Assembly (NCBI RefSeq): GCF_001592435.1 | Contig: NZ_CP014750.1 | Location: forward strand, 310,001-374,000 | From: Thermococcus peptonophilus | GTDB taxonomy: Archaea; Methanobacteriota_B; Thermococci; Thermococcales; Thermococcaceae | Length of the DNA: 64,000 bases | Direction: 5' to 3' | Shown: positions 53,550 to 61,691 of the stretch, piece by piece | How the letters are laid out: each line of letters starts with the position of its first letter | Numbering within the stretch: position 1 is the first letter of the stretch | The notes under the pieces: generated by a model | What the model was told of the DNA's origin: nothing | What the model saw: the letters and a program-made list of their open reading frames with translations, nothing else | Databases searched by the model: none | Translations under genes and position numbers: made by a program

Positions 53550-54107
53550 TCAATCAAGATGCCTAACGATGTACTCTACCGCGTCAGAGTTTCCACCGAG
53601 ATGCTTGTAGAGGGCGTAAAGGTCAAGGATTTTGTTCTTAAGCTCCGATGTGGGTTTAACAAGGTATCTTGTGAAAAGAACAGCCATTTCTACAAGAATG
53701 CAGTCAGCCCTAGTGAAGGGAACCTGCTGGACATTTCCTGCCAGCTCCTTCTCAGGAAAGAATTCACACTTAAGGACTTCGGTAGTCCCGAGCTCGTCCT
53801 TCCATAACTCTCTTCTGCACTGAACTTTTCCCAGCCAGCCAGGAAGGTTAGATATCCACCGATACTGCCCATCGGACTCAAAGGAAAGCTCCACATCGAG
53901 GTTAAGAGCGGTCTTCACGAGGAGCTCAGCGTCCCAGGCCATCTGAAGGGCGACCCTGTTGTGTTCCAACAGATCTCTAAAGCTCTTCCCTGGAAAGAGC
54001 TTAAAATGAAGCGTCTCTCCTTTCCTCACGACACCGACTGGGGTGACGTTGGATTTTGAGACAAGAAGGAGCTCGTAAACCTGGCCTTCCCTCATCAGCT
54101 TCATCAT
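53550..54107 (-). CDS. DUF447-like protein
   Basis: The 185-residue protein resembles DUF447, an archaeal family with a split-barrel flavin-reductase-like fold. The opening MREGQVYELLLVSKSNVTPVGVVRKGETLHFKLFPGKSF fits that pattern, and the second half is helical (FTRADCILVEMAVLFTRYLV...LDLYALYKHLGGNSDAVEYIVRHL). GAGGTGA precedes ATG 54107. It lies 30 bases after the ABC ATPase gene and overlaps the upstream extension of the phosphoesterase gene, so it is in the same transcript. Confidence 0.72.
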   Translation of the reverse strand: MMKLMREGQVYELLLVSKSNVTPVGVVRKGETLHFKLFPGKSFRDLLEHNRVALQMAWDAELLVKTALNLDVELSFESDGQYRWISNLPGWLGKVQCRRELWKDELGTTEVLKCEFFPEKELAGNVQQVPFTRADCILVEMAVLFTRYLVKPTSELKNKILDLYALYKHLGGNSDAVEYIVRHLD

Positions 54108-54136
54108 AGGGTTCACCTCAAAAAGAAGAAAAAAGC

Positions 54137-55198
54137 TCAGAGCTGCTTGGGCAGGACGATTATGTCCTCACGGTTGATGTAGAAGGTAACGGGCTGGGTC
54201 GGGCGAAGTCCCTGGACTTCCCTGTCGCTTATTGTCCTAGCTATTATTCTTGTCTCCCCAAAGAGACCGACGACCTCTGTGAAGAAGCCATAGTACTCAA
54301 CAAGGTCGACGGTACCCTCGATGGAGACCGCGTTCTCAACCGGGTGGAGCTTTATCCTCTCGGGCCTTATGACGAGAACGACGTTATCTCCGTCGCCATC
54401 GTAGTGGAGGCCGTCGAGGCGGAAGCTCTCAAACTCGACCGTAACCTTGTTCCCTTCTCTCTTAACGACTTTAGCCGGAATGACATTGGTCTTGCCCATG
54501 AAGCTGGCAACGAACTCGCTCTGGGGCCTCTCGTAGATGTCCCTCGGCGTTCCTACCTGCTCTACCGTTCCGACGTTCATGACCGCTATCCTGTCGCTTA
54601 TTGCCATGGCCTCTTCCTGATCATGCGTAACGTAGATAACGGTGATTCCGAGTTCGCGCTGGATTCTCCTTATCTCGGAGCGCATCTCAAGCCTGAGCTT
54701 TGCGTCGAGGTTGCTGAGCGGTTCGTCAAGGAGAAGAACCTTTGGCTCAACTACTAAAGCCCTGGCTATCGCAACACGCTGCTGCTGACCGCCCGAGAGC
54801 TGTGTTGGATAGCGGTTCTCAAAGCCCTTGAGCTTGACAAGCTCAAGCGCCCACTCGACCTTCTTCCTTATCTCCTCCTTGGGAAGCTTCTTGAGCTTGA
54901 GGCCGTAGGCGACGTTGTCAAAGACCGTCATGTGTGGCCAGAGGGCGTAGTTCTGGAAGACGAGGACTGCACCGCGCTCGTAGGATGGAAGGTACGTGAC
55001 CTCCTGGTCGCCGAAGTATATCTTCCCGCTCGTCGGATAGTCCAGGCCGGCGATCATTCTCAGCGTTGTAGTCTTTCCACAGCCGCTTGGACCGAGCAGT
55101 GTAAACAGCTCACCGTGCTTTATGTGGAGGTTTATCCCCTTGACGGCCTGAACGCCGTCAAACTCCTTAACCACGTTTTCAAGCCTGACATCGACCAT
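54137..55198 (-). CDS. ABC transporter ATPase (FbpC/PotA type)
   Basis: The 353-residue ATPase has GPSGCGKTTTLRMIAG (Walker A), LSGGQQQRVAIARAL (signature), VLLLDEPLSNLDAKLR (Walker B) and the switch histidine in VTHDQEEAM. A C-terminal TOBE-like regulatory domain follows. This type drives importers of ferric iron, polyamines or similar solutes. The ATG at 55198 follows GAGGTGAT. It lies 10 bases downstream of the permease gene. Confidence 0.95.
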   Translation of the reverse strand: MVDVRLENVVKEFDGVQAVKGINLHIKHGELFTLLGPSGCGKTTTLRMIAGLDYPTSGKIYFGDQEVTYLPSYERGAVLVFQNYALWPHMTVFDNVAYGLKLKKLPKEEIRKKVEWALELVKLKGFENRYPTQLSGGQQQRVAIARALVVEPKVLLLDEPLSNLDAKLRLEMRSEIRRIQRELGITVIYVTHDQEEAMAISDRIAVMNVGTVEQVGTPRDIYERPQSEFVASFMGKTNVIPAKVVKREGNKVTVEFESFRLDGLHYDGDGDNVVLVIRPERIKLHPVENAVSIEGTVDLVEYYGFFTEVVGLFGETRIIARTISDREVQGLRPTQPVTFYINREDIIVLPKQL

Positions 55199-55208
55199 TA
55201 TCATCACC

Positions 55209-57056
55209 TCAGGTTAGGCCTATGAAGGAGTACCTCTGCTTGGTTATCACGTTGGCTATGACTATGGCCGTTATCTGGACGGCCATAAGGAAGACACCGA
55301 GGGCGGCGGCAAGGTTCGCGCTTCCAACTGCACCGATAATGAGTTCCTTCATCTTAGCCGTTATTGGATACCAGGTTGAGTTTATCGAACCTAACGTGAT
55401 GCCGACGCTTGTCTCACTCATACAGTAGACGAAGCTGAGCATTGCACCGCCGAAGAGGTTGAGGTATATCATCGGTATTATAACGCTGGTGAGGGCCTTC
55501 CACCTCCCCGCTCCGAGGTTCATAGCCGCTTCCTCAAGGGAGACGTGAACCTGCTGCAACCCGGCTGAGATTGAACGGGCGGCGAAGGGCAGACGCCTGA
55601 TCGAGTAGGCCAGTATCAGCGCCGCTCCCGGGAAGAACTCCAGCAGGTTGGTGGGGTCAAGGGTGCTTCCCTTGAACGGCGGCACAGTAGAGAAGAAGAA
55701 GAAATAGCTCATCGCTATGACGATACCCGGAACTGCTATAGGTATCGTGGCGAGGCTATCTATTATCGGGGCGAGCCTGGCCTTCTTGAACCTGTTGGAG
55801 GCATAAGCTGAGGTAAGAGAGAGCAGGATTATGATGAAGACTGCAGCGGTTGAGTACATAAGGCTGTTTATGATGACCCTCTCAATGTCGGGCTGTGTTA
55901 TAATAGCCTTCATGTTGTCAAGTGTGAAGCCGCTCGGCCATGTACCGTACCAGCTCTTGGAGAACGCCAGGAGGAGGACTCCTATCTGGGGGAACACAGT
56001 TATAAGGAGGAGTGGAACTGCCACGAAGGCTATAAGGAGCGCCTGCCACCACCTGGGCTTTGCAACCCTCGGGTTCCACCTTCCACCTTTGCTGAGCATT
56101 GCGTACTGCCTGAGGCCAACATACCACCTGACGGCGAGGAACATTATAACTGCTAAGACGAGCATCACGAGGGCCAAAGCCGCCATCTGCGGGTTGCCCA
56201 CGGCAAACCCTGAAACGAACGAGCTGTAAATCTGGTAGGACATGAGCTTCTTTGCTATTGGACTTCCCTGGAAGACTATCGGCGCGGCGAGGTCTTCAAG
56301 GCTGAATATTCCAACGAGTATTGCACCGCTCATAATTCCCGGGAGGGCGAGCGGGAAGGTAACTGTCCTGAATAGGTGAAAGCCCCTGCTACCGAGGTTC
56401 TCAGCCTGCTCTTCGAGGGACGGGTCGATGTTGATGAAGCTTGCGTAGGCATTTAGGTAAACTATTGGGTAGTATGTTATGGTCTGGGCAATTATGACAC
56501 CGACCAGCCCGTCTATCCAGATGGGCTTCGGGAAGAGATGCAGGTGCTCGTAGAATATCCAGTTTATGATTCCATCAGGAAGAAACATCTTCTTGACGAC
56601 GACCACGTTGACGAAGGGGGTAACCAGGAGCGGAATAAAGAGGAGAATCCTCATTATGTTCTTGCCTGGAAAGTCATAGCGAGCCATTATGAACGCGAAG
56701 ACCGTTCCAAGGATCGTCGTCAGTATCATTACTGCTATTGATACCAGTATGGAGTTAATGACAACACCGAAGTCCCAGCCATAGAAGTGATAGACCTCCT
56801 GCCCGCCGTAAGTCAGGGTCTTTACAAGGTATCCGTCCGGATGGAGCGGGTTGAAGTAATAGGCAGACCTGAAGATGCTGCTGAACCAGTGCCCCGAGAT
56901 ACGACCGTTGTACTCAAACGCCGTCGCTAGCATCACGAACGTGGGTATGATGAGAAACGCCACGAGGTAGAGCAACGGGAATAGGAACGACGTTATGACG
57001 ACGCCATCAGGTAGCGGCGTCCCGAACAGCCTTTCGCTCCACTTATTGACCTTCAT
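55209..57056 (-). CDS. ABC transporter permease, fused double unit (FbpB type)
   Basis: The 615-residue protein contains two permease halves in one chain with about twelve helices, as in FbpB iron(III) permeases. Each half carries an EAA loop: DPSLEEQAENLGSRGFHLFRTVTFPLALPGIMSG and HVSLEEAAMNLGAGRWKALTSVIIPMIYLNLFGG. GAGGTGGT precedes the ATG by six bases. A TATA-like CATTTAAAAC at 57117-57126 suggests its own promoter, apart from the binding protein gene upstream. The substrate may be ferric iron or another small ion. Confidence 0.94.
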   Translation of the reverse strand: MKVNKWSERLFGTPLPDGVVITSFLFPLLYLVAFLIIPTFVMLATAFEYNGRISGHWFSSIFRSAYYFNPLHPDGYLVKTLTYGGQEVYHFYGWDFGVVINSILVSIAVMILTTILGTVFAFIMARYDFPGKNIMRILLFIPLLVTPFVNVVVVKKMFLPDGIINWIFYEHLHLFPKPIWIDGLVGVIIAQTITYYPIVYLNAYASFINIDPSLEEQAENLGSRGFHLFRTVTFPLALPGIMSGAILVGIFSLEDLAAPIVFQGSPIAKKLMSYQIYSSFVSGFAVGNPQMAALALVMLVLAVIMFLAVRWYVGLRQYAMLSKGGRWNPRVAKPRWWQALLIAFVAVPLLLITVFPQIGVLLLAFSKSWYGTWPSGFTLDNMKAIITQPDIERVIINSLMYSTAAVFIIILLSLTSAYASNRFKKARLAPIIDSLATIPIAVPGIVIAMSYFFFFSTVPPFKGSTLDPTNLLEFFPGAALILAYSIRRLPFAARSISAGLQQVHVSLEEAAMNLGAGRWKALTSVIIPMIYLNLFGGAMLSFVYCMSETSVGITLGSINSTWYPITAKMKELIIGAVGSANLAAALGVFLMAVQITAIVIANVITKQRYSFIGLT

Positions 57057-57116
57057 TGGACGACCACCTCTCGCTAAGTTACAGCATGTCCCAACAGAAT
57101 GGGGTCTATAAGCGTG

Positions 57117-57126
57117 TTTTAAATGT
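57117..57126 (-). promoter_or_regulatory. TATA box for the permease-ATPase unit
   Basis: CATTTAAAAC on the minus strand lies about 65 bases before the permease start in the 208-base gap to the binding-protein gene. It would allow separate control of the membrane parts. Confidence 0.4.
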
Positions 57127-57264
57127 TTCTGGTCTTAATCCAAGGAACATCCCGTACTTCAAGCGACAAAATTAGACGTCTAGGTGGAAACAAGTGGCGG
57201 GTCAATTCAGAACTTAAGAGTGGAAAGTACCACCAAAAACATGAGAAAAAGGAAGTAAAAGACT

Positions 57265-58722
57265 TCAGCCGGTAATCTTGTTCAGCTCTTCAAGGACCTT
57301 GTTGTACTTCTCCTGGGCCGCGGTGCGCCACTCGTCCATGAGCTGGCTCTGGAATCCAGCGTCGGTTGCAATTCTGTCGTTGATCTTGGCAGCGTACTCC
57401 TCGGTGAAGGTGACTATCTGTCCGGTCTCCGGATCCTTGAACTCTATAGGTGCGGTAAGCTCGTCTTTGAGCTTCTCAAACTGCTCCTGGGTGATCTTTC
57501 CTTCCTTGTAGGCGTTGACTATAGCCATCCAGGCCTGATGGAGCGGGCCGTTCACATCAACGAGGGTCGCCTTGAAGTAGTACTGGAGGGAGTTGACGGT
57601 CTTGAGCGCCCTAGCATCGTCAAACGGGATGCCCTTGCTGGATATTGAGATCTGGTAGGCCTTGTAAAGGGCAGGTGCAGCTTGGGCGTAGGTCTCACCG
57701 ACATTCTGGCCCTTGAAGAGTATCTTGGCATCTTCCTCGGTTATGGTCATGTTGAAGACATCAGGATTGATAGGAAGCCTGTTGATGTCTGGACTCATCC
57801 AGACCTTCTGGCCCTCGGTGAGAACCCAATAGATGAACGCCTGAGCCGCCTCGGGGTGCTTGCTGTACTTGAGGAGGGCTATTGGGTCACCGTTAATGAT
57901 GCTCTCTCCTTCAGGGATAACGTAAACACAGTTCGGATTCTGCTTCATGGCAGTGTAACCATAGAAGTCAATGGTGTTTCCAGCGGCTATCTCACCGTTG
58001 ATGACTGCATCTCTAACGGCGTCGCTGGCCTCATAGACCTTGGAGTTCGCCGCTATGAGCGTCATTATCCTCCATCCTTCGTCCCAGCCGAAGGCCTGAA
58101 GGATAATCTGGTATATCCTCGTGTTGGAGGTACTCCTCGTCGGGTCAGCTATGCCGTACATCTGCGGGTCTCTGGCCCACTCGGGTGAGGCTACATCCTC
58201 CCACTTCTTGGGGAAGGGAAGACCCTGCTTGTTGAGAACCTCCTTGTTCACTGTGAAACCGAATGATGAGAGCGCCGCCGCTATCCAGTAAACCTGGCTT
58301 CCATTTTTCCTGACCATTGGCATTCCGGCGAGTTCCTCCGGAATCTGCTTGCCAATGAGGTCGAGTATATTCTGGTCGGTTATCGGTGCGAGGTAGCCCA
58401 TCCTGTACATATCGTCAAACAGTGTTGGGCCTCCACCCCAACCGACGTCGGCTCCCTTCTTGATGTAGCTCGGCCAGAGAGACTCAGGAACACCTATGAA
58501 TTTGAGATCCTTGATGTTGTACTGCTTCGCGATGTCGCTCTGGAGGAAGAGTTGCTTAACTTTGTACTGGATTGTAGCATCGTGCCTCGTAACAATGGTG
58601 AGGGTTATTCCCTCTCCAGAAGTTCCTGTGTTGGTGTTGCTACCACCGCCACCTATACAGCCGCTGGCGACTACGCTTAAGCCAAGAACGATTACCAACA
58701 GGACACCGATAAAGCGCTTCAT
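57265..58722 (-). CDS. ABC transporter solute-binding lipoprotein
   Basis: The 485-residue lipoprotein has a signal peptide ending in the lipobox VVASGCIGGGG followed by a Gly/Ser/Asn/Thr linker. The mature part resembles family 1 / ferric-type binding proteins (WEDVASPEWARDPQMYGIADPTRSTSNTRIYQIILQAFGWDEGW, VWMSPDINRLPINPDVF). The helical C-terminal part is longer than in bacterial FbpA. It is the upstream gene of the importer and has its own TATA-like element (CCTTTTATTG) about 38 bases before the ATG. Confidence 0.92.
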   Translation of the reverse strand: MKRFIGVLLVIVLGLSVVASGCIGGGGSNTNTGTSGEGITLTIVTRHDATIQYKVKQLFLQSDIAKQYNIKDLKFIGVPESLWPSYIKKGADVGWGGGPTLFDDMYRMGYLAPITDQNILDLIGKQIPEELAGMPMVRKNGSQVYWIAAALSSFGFTVNKEVLNKQGLPFPKKWEDVASPEWARDPQMYGIADPTRSTSNTRIYQIILQAFGWDEGWRIMTLIAANSKVYEASDAVRDAVINGEIAAGNTIDFYGYTAMKQNPNCVYVIPEGESIINGDPIALLKYSKHPEAAQAFIYWVLTEGQKVWMSPDINRLPINPDVFNMTITEEDAKILFKGQNVGETYAQAAPALYKAYQISISSKGIPFDDARALKTVNSLQYYFKATLVDVNGPLHQAWMAIVNAYKEGKITQEQFEKLKDELTAPIEFKDPETGQIVTFTEEYAAKINDRIATDAGFQSQLMDEWRTAAQEKYNKVLEELNKITG

Positions 58723-58799
58723 GGTACCATCCCCGTTAGGACTTTAACGAACCCAATAAAAGGATGTCGGTCGAATGAAACAAAAAGAAGGGAAGGGAG

Positions 58800-59898
58800 T
58801 CACTTCCTTCTCCTGAGGAGGAGCGGCACGACGGCAAGGCCCACGAGGAACGCTGGGCCGCAGGTGCTTGAGCTGCTTGATCCACCGGCTGTCTTCTCTT
58901 CGCCCTTGGTCATCTCAACGCTCCACTTGAAGATATTGGAGACGACCTTGGGTCCGTCAAGCGGCCTCTGGTAGTAGACACTGGCCCACATCGGCTCGTA
59001 GTCACCGATCGGGCTCTCACCGCTGACGATGATCACACTTGGCTTCTTGCCCTCAAACTTGATTATCTGAGCAGCAACGATCGGGAACTCACCCTGCTCA
59101 CCGGCGGTGTAAGCGTTGGCCGGCGGGTCGTTGTTCTCTGTTATGTCAGAACTGCTGTTGCTGTGAACGAGGACGTAGGTGTTCTCGGGCTTTTCATCGG
59201 GTGTAAGCGGGTGCCAGTCACCGCTTCCATCGACACCGTCAACCCATGCAACAACACCTGGACCGTGGGCAAGGACTGCACCGTTGTGCTCAAAGCCCTG
59301 AACGAGAATGTCCCTCTTGGGAGTGCCCTGCCAGGGATCGGCATAGGCAACAACACGGTAGGGCTTTCCGCCCGCGTTGCTGACTGGGTCTTCAACTGAA
59401 GCGAGGTCGAGCCTGAGGTTGGTCAAACTAAGCTGATCGAGGAAGCTGTTAACGAACTGCTGGGTCTTTGCACCGTTACCATAGTCAGAATCGCCGGCAA
59501 TCCAGAGGACGTGGCCGCCCTCTTCAAGCCACTTCTTTATTGCCTCAGCCTCGTCAGGATAGAGCGGGCTGGTCGGCTGGCCGAGCACCAGGATTGTAAC
59601 GTTGTTCTCCTTGAGGGCCTCGTAGGTTATCTTGTCTCCGATGTTCTTGATACCGAGGTCTGCCTCATACTTGGCATCGCCAAAGTAAACGAAGGTGTAG
59701 TCGGTCAGAACCGTGAGCATTCCTTCTGTCAGTGTCTGGTTCTTGTAGGTCAGGTCATTCAGTCCCTTCGGGTTCTCGCCGTGGGCGAGGTCGACCGCTA
59801 TAACGACCCCCCCCAGCGGCGCTGACCTTCGGCATTCCCACAACTCCAAAAACAGACAGCAACACAACAGCCGCCAGTATTATTGCAGCCTTCTTCAT
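58800..59898 (-). CDS. CGP-CTERM surface protein with frameshift in a G8 tract
   Basis: Reading from the ATG at 59898 (after GGTGAT) gives a clean signal peptide, MKKAAIILAAVVLLSVFGVV, ending near SAA. The frame then breaks at eight G residues (59807-59814). With seven it continues GVVIAVDLAHGENPKGLNDLTYK through ALKENNVTILVLGQPTSPLYPDEAEAIKKWLEEGGHVLWIAGDSDYG to CGPAFLVGLAVVPLLLRRRK, a CGP-CTERM anchor. The intact protein would have 365 residues. The middle resembles a DUF4350/glutamine-amidotransferase-like fold. It lies just upstream of the ABC binding-protein gene on the same strand. Confidence 0.8.
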
Positions 59899-59927
59899 GG
59901 TATCACCGTTTGAATTAATCATGATTA

Positions 59928-59938
59928 AGTTATAAATC
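59928..59938 (-). promoter_or_regulatory. TATA box for the CGP-CTERM gene
   Basis: GATTTATAACT on the minus strand is centred 35 bases before the ATG at 59898, which supports that upstream start and hence the frameshift reading. Confidence 0.5.
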
Positions 59939-60021
59939 TTATCGCTCGAACTTTAACAGGGCTGAAAAACTTCCGCAAAGTCCTTAAAGGACTCCACCTT
60001 TTTCCAAGCGGTGGTGATAGA

Positions 60022-61149
60022 ATGGACATAGAAAAGAAGATAGAGCTCATCAAGAGAAAGCCAACCGAGGAGCTTCTCACTGAGGAAAATCTGAGACGCC
60101 TGCTTGAGGTCGGCGCTCCGCTTCAGCACTACATAGGCTTCGAGATAAGCGGTTACATTCACCTAGGGACTGGTTTGATGGCCGGGGCCAAGATAGCAGA
60201 CCTCCAGAAGGCTGGCGTGAAGACGAGAGTCTTTCTGGCGGACTGGCACAGCTGGATAAACGACAAGCTCGGAGGAGACCTCGAGACGATCCAGAAGGTC
60301 GCGCTCACCTACTTCAAGGAGGGCATGAAGCAGAGCATAAAGGTCATGGGCGGCGACCCGGACAAGGTTGAGTTCGTCCTGGCGAGCGAGATACTCGAGA
60401 AGGGTGACTACTGGCAGACCGTCATAGACATCTCCAAGAACGTGACCCTCAGCAGGGTCATGCGCTCGATAACGATAATGGGAAGACAGATGAGAGAGGC
60501 CGTGGACTTTGCAAAGCTCATATATCCAATGATGCAGGTTGCTGATATATTCTACCAGGGCGTTACAATCGCCCACGCGGGAATGGATCAGAGAAAAGCG
60601 CACGTTATAGCGATTGAGGTGGCTCAAAAGCTCAAGTACCACCCGCTTGAATGGAAAGGCGAGAAGCTAAAGCCAGTAGCTCTCCACCACCACCTCCTCC
60701 TCGGCCTGCAGGAGCCGCCAGTCTGGCCGATAGAGAGCGAGGAGCAGTTCAAGGAATTGAAGACCCAGATGAAGATGAGCAAGAGCAAGCCCTACTCGGC
60801 TGTCTTCATCCACGACAGCCCTGAGGAGATAAGGCAAAAGTTAAGGAAGGCCTTCTGCCCGGCTAGAGAGGTTAAATACAATCCGGTTCTCGACTGGACC
60901 GAGTACATCGTCTTCCGTGAAGAGCCGACAGAGTTCACCATCCACAGGCCGGCGAAGTTCGGCGGCGACGTCACGTATACCACATTCGAAGAGCTTAAGA
61001 AGGACTTCGCGGAAGGAAAACTCCATCCACTTGACCTCAAGAACGCCGTGGCGGAGTACCTAATTGAGCTTCTCAAGCCAGTCAGGGACTACTTCGAGAA
61101 GCACCCAGAGCCCCTCGAGTTAATGAAAGAGATAAAGATAACAAGGTGA
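60022..61149 (+). CDS. tyrS: Tyrosyl-tRNA synthetase
   Basis: The 375-residue class I synthetase charges tRNA-Tyr. The HIGH-type motif is HLGTG near residues 47-51, the KMSKS motif is KMSKSKP near 254-260, and the tyrosine site has YIGFEISGYIHLG and GMDQRKAH. Length is typical of archaeal TyrRS. GGTGGTGAT precedes the ATG. The next gene, an Lrp-type regulator, starts about 40 bases after its stop. Confidence 0.96.
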   Translation: MDIEKKIELIKRKPTEELLTEENLRRLLEVGAPLQHYIGFEISGYIHLGTGLMAGAKIADLQKAGVKTRVFLADWHSWINDKLGGDLETIQKVALTYFKEGMKQSIKVMGGDPDKVEFVLASEILEKGDYWQTVIDISKNVTLSRVMRSITIMGRQMREAVDFAKLIYPMMQVADIFYQGVTIAHAGMDQRKAHVIAIEVAQKLKYHPLEWKGEKLKPVALHHHLLLGLQEPPVWPIESEEQFKELKTQMKMSKSKPYSAVFIHDSPEEIRQKLRKAFCPAREVKYNPVLDWTEYIVFREEPTEFTIHRPAKFGGDVTYTTFEELKKDFAEGKLHPLDLKNAVAEYLIELLKPVRDYFEKHPEPLELMKEIKITR

Positions 61150-61187
61150 TTTTTCTTTTTCTTTCCGTTTCAGTTCCGGTGAAGAAG

Positions 61188-61688
61188 ATGCCCGGCGTAG
61201 ATGAAAAGGACAGAGAAATCCTAAGGATACTCCGCGGAGAGGGCAGGATTACCCTTACCGAGCTTGGGAAAAGGGTAAACCTCTCCCCGGCCAGCGTCAA
61301 GAACAGACTGGAAAAACTGGAGCGGCTCGGCGCGATAAAGGGATATTCGGCCGTTGTTGATCATGCGTTTCTGGATGAATTCGTCTCTGCCATACTGGAG
61401 CTCTACTTTAAAGAGTTCGACGATTCCTTGAGGCCATACCTTTCACGGCTTTCCACGATGGAGAACGTCGAATTTTTGTATGTAAGAACCGGGGAGAGTC
61501 AGGTTCTCATGAAGGTAAACGTCGCCGATACCGATGAACTCAGGCGTTTTATTGAGAGGTTAAAAGCCATTTTTGGGGTAAACTTAACGTTCGTGGAGGC
61601 GACGCTCGTTCTGGAAGAACTTAAAAACTGCTGGGTGCCCTTCACTGGTGAGAGAAGAAAGGGCGAAAACTTCCCTGCGAGGCGGTGA
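61188..61688 (+). CDS. Lrp/AsnC family transcription regulator
   Basis: The 166-residue protein has an Lrp helix-turn-helix (VDEKDREILRILRGEGRITLTELGKRVNLSPASVKNRLEKLERLGAIKGYSAVV) and a C-terminal RAM-like domain (FLYVRTGESQVLMKVNVADTDELRRFIERL). GGTGAAG precedes ATG 61188, while an in-frame ATG at 61146 overlaps the tyrS stop. Its stop lies three bases before the helicase start, so the two are coupled. Confidence 0.92.
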   Translation: MPGVDEKDREILRILRGEGRITLTELGKRVNLSPASVKNRLEKLERLGAIKGYSAVVDHAFLDEFVSAILELYFKEFDDSLRPYLSRLSTMENVEFLYVRTGESQVLMKVNVADTDELRRFIERLKAIFGVNLTFVEATLVLEELKNCWVPFTGERRKGENFPARR

Positions 61689-61691
61689 AAG

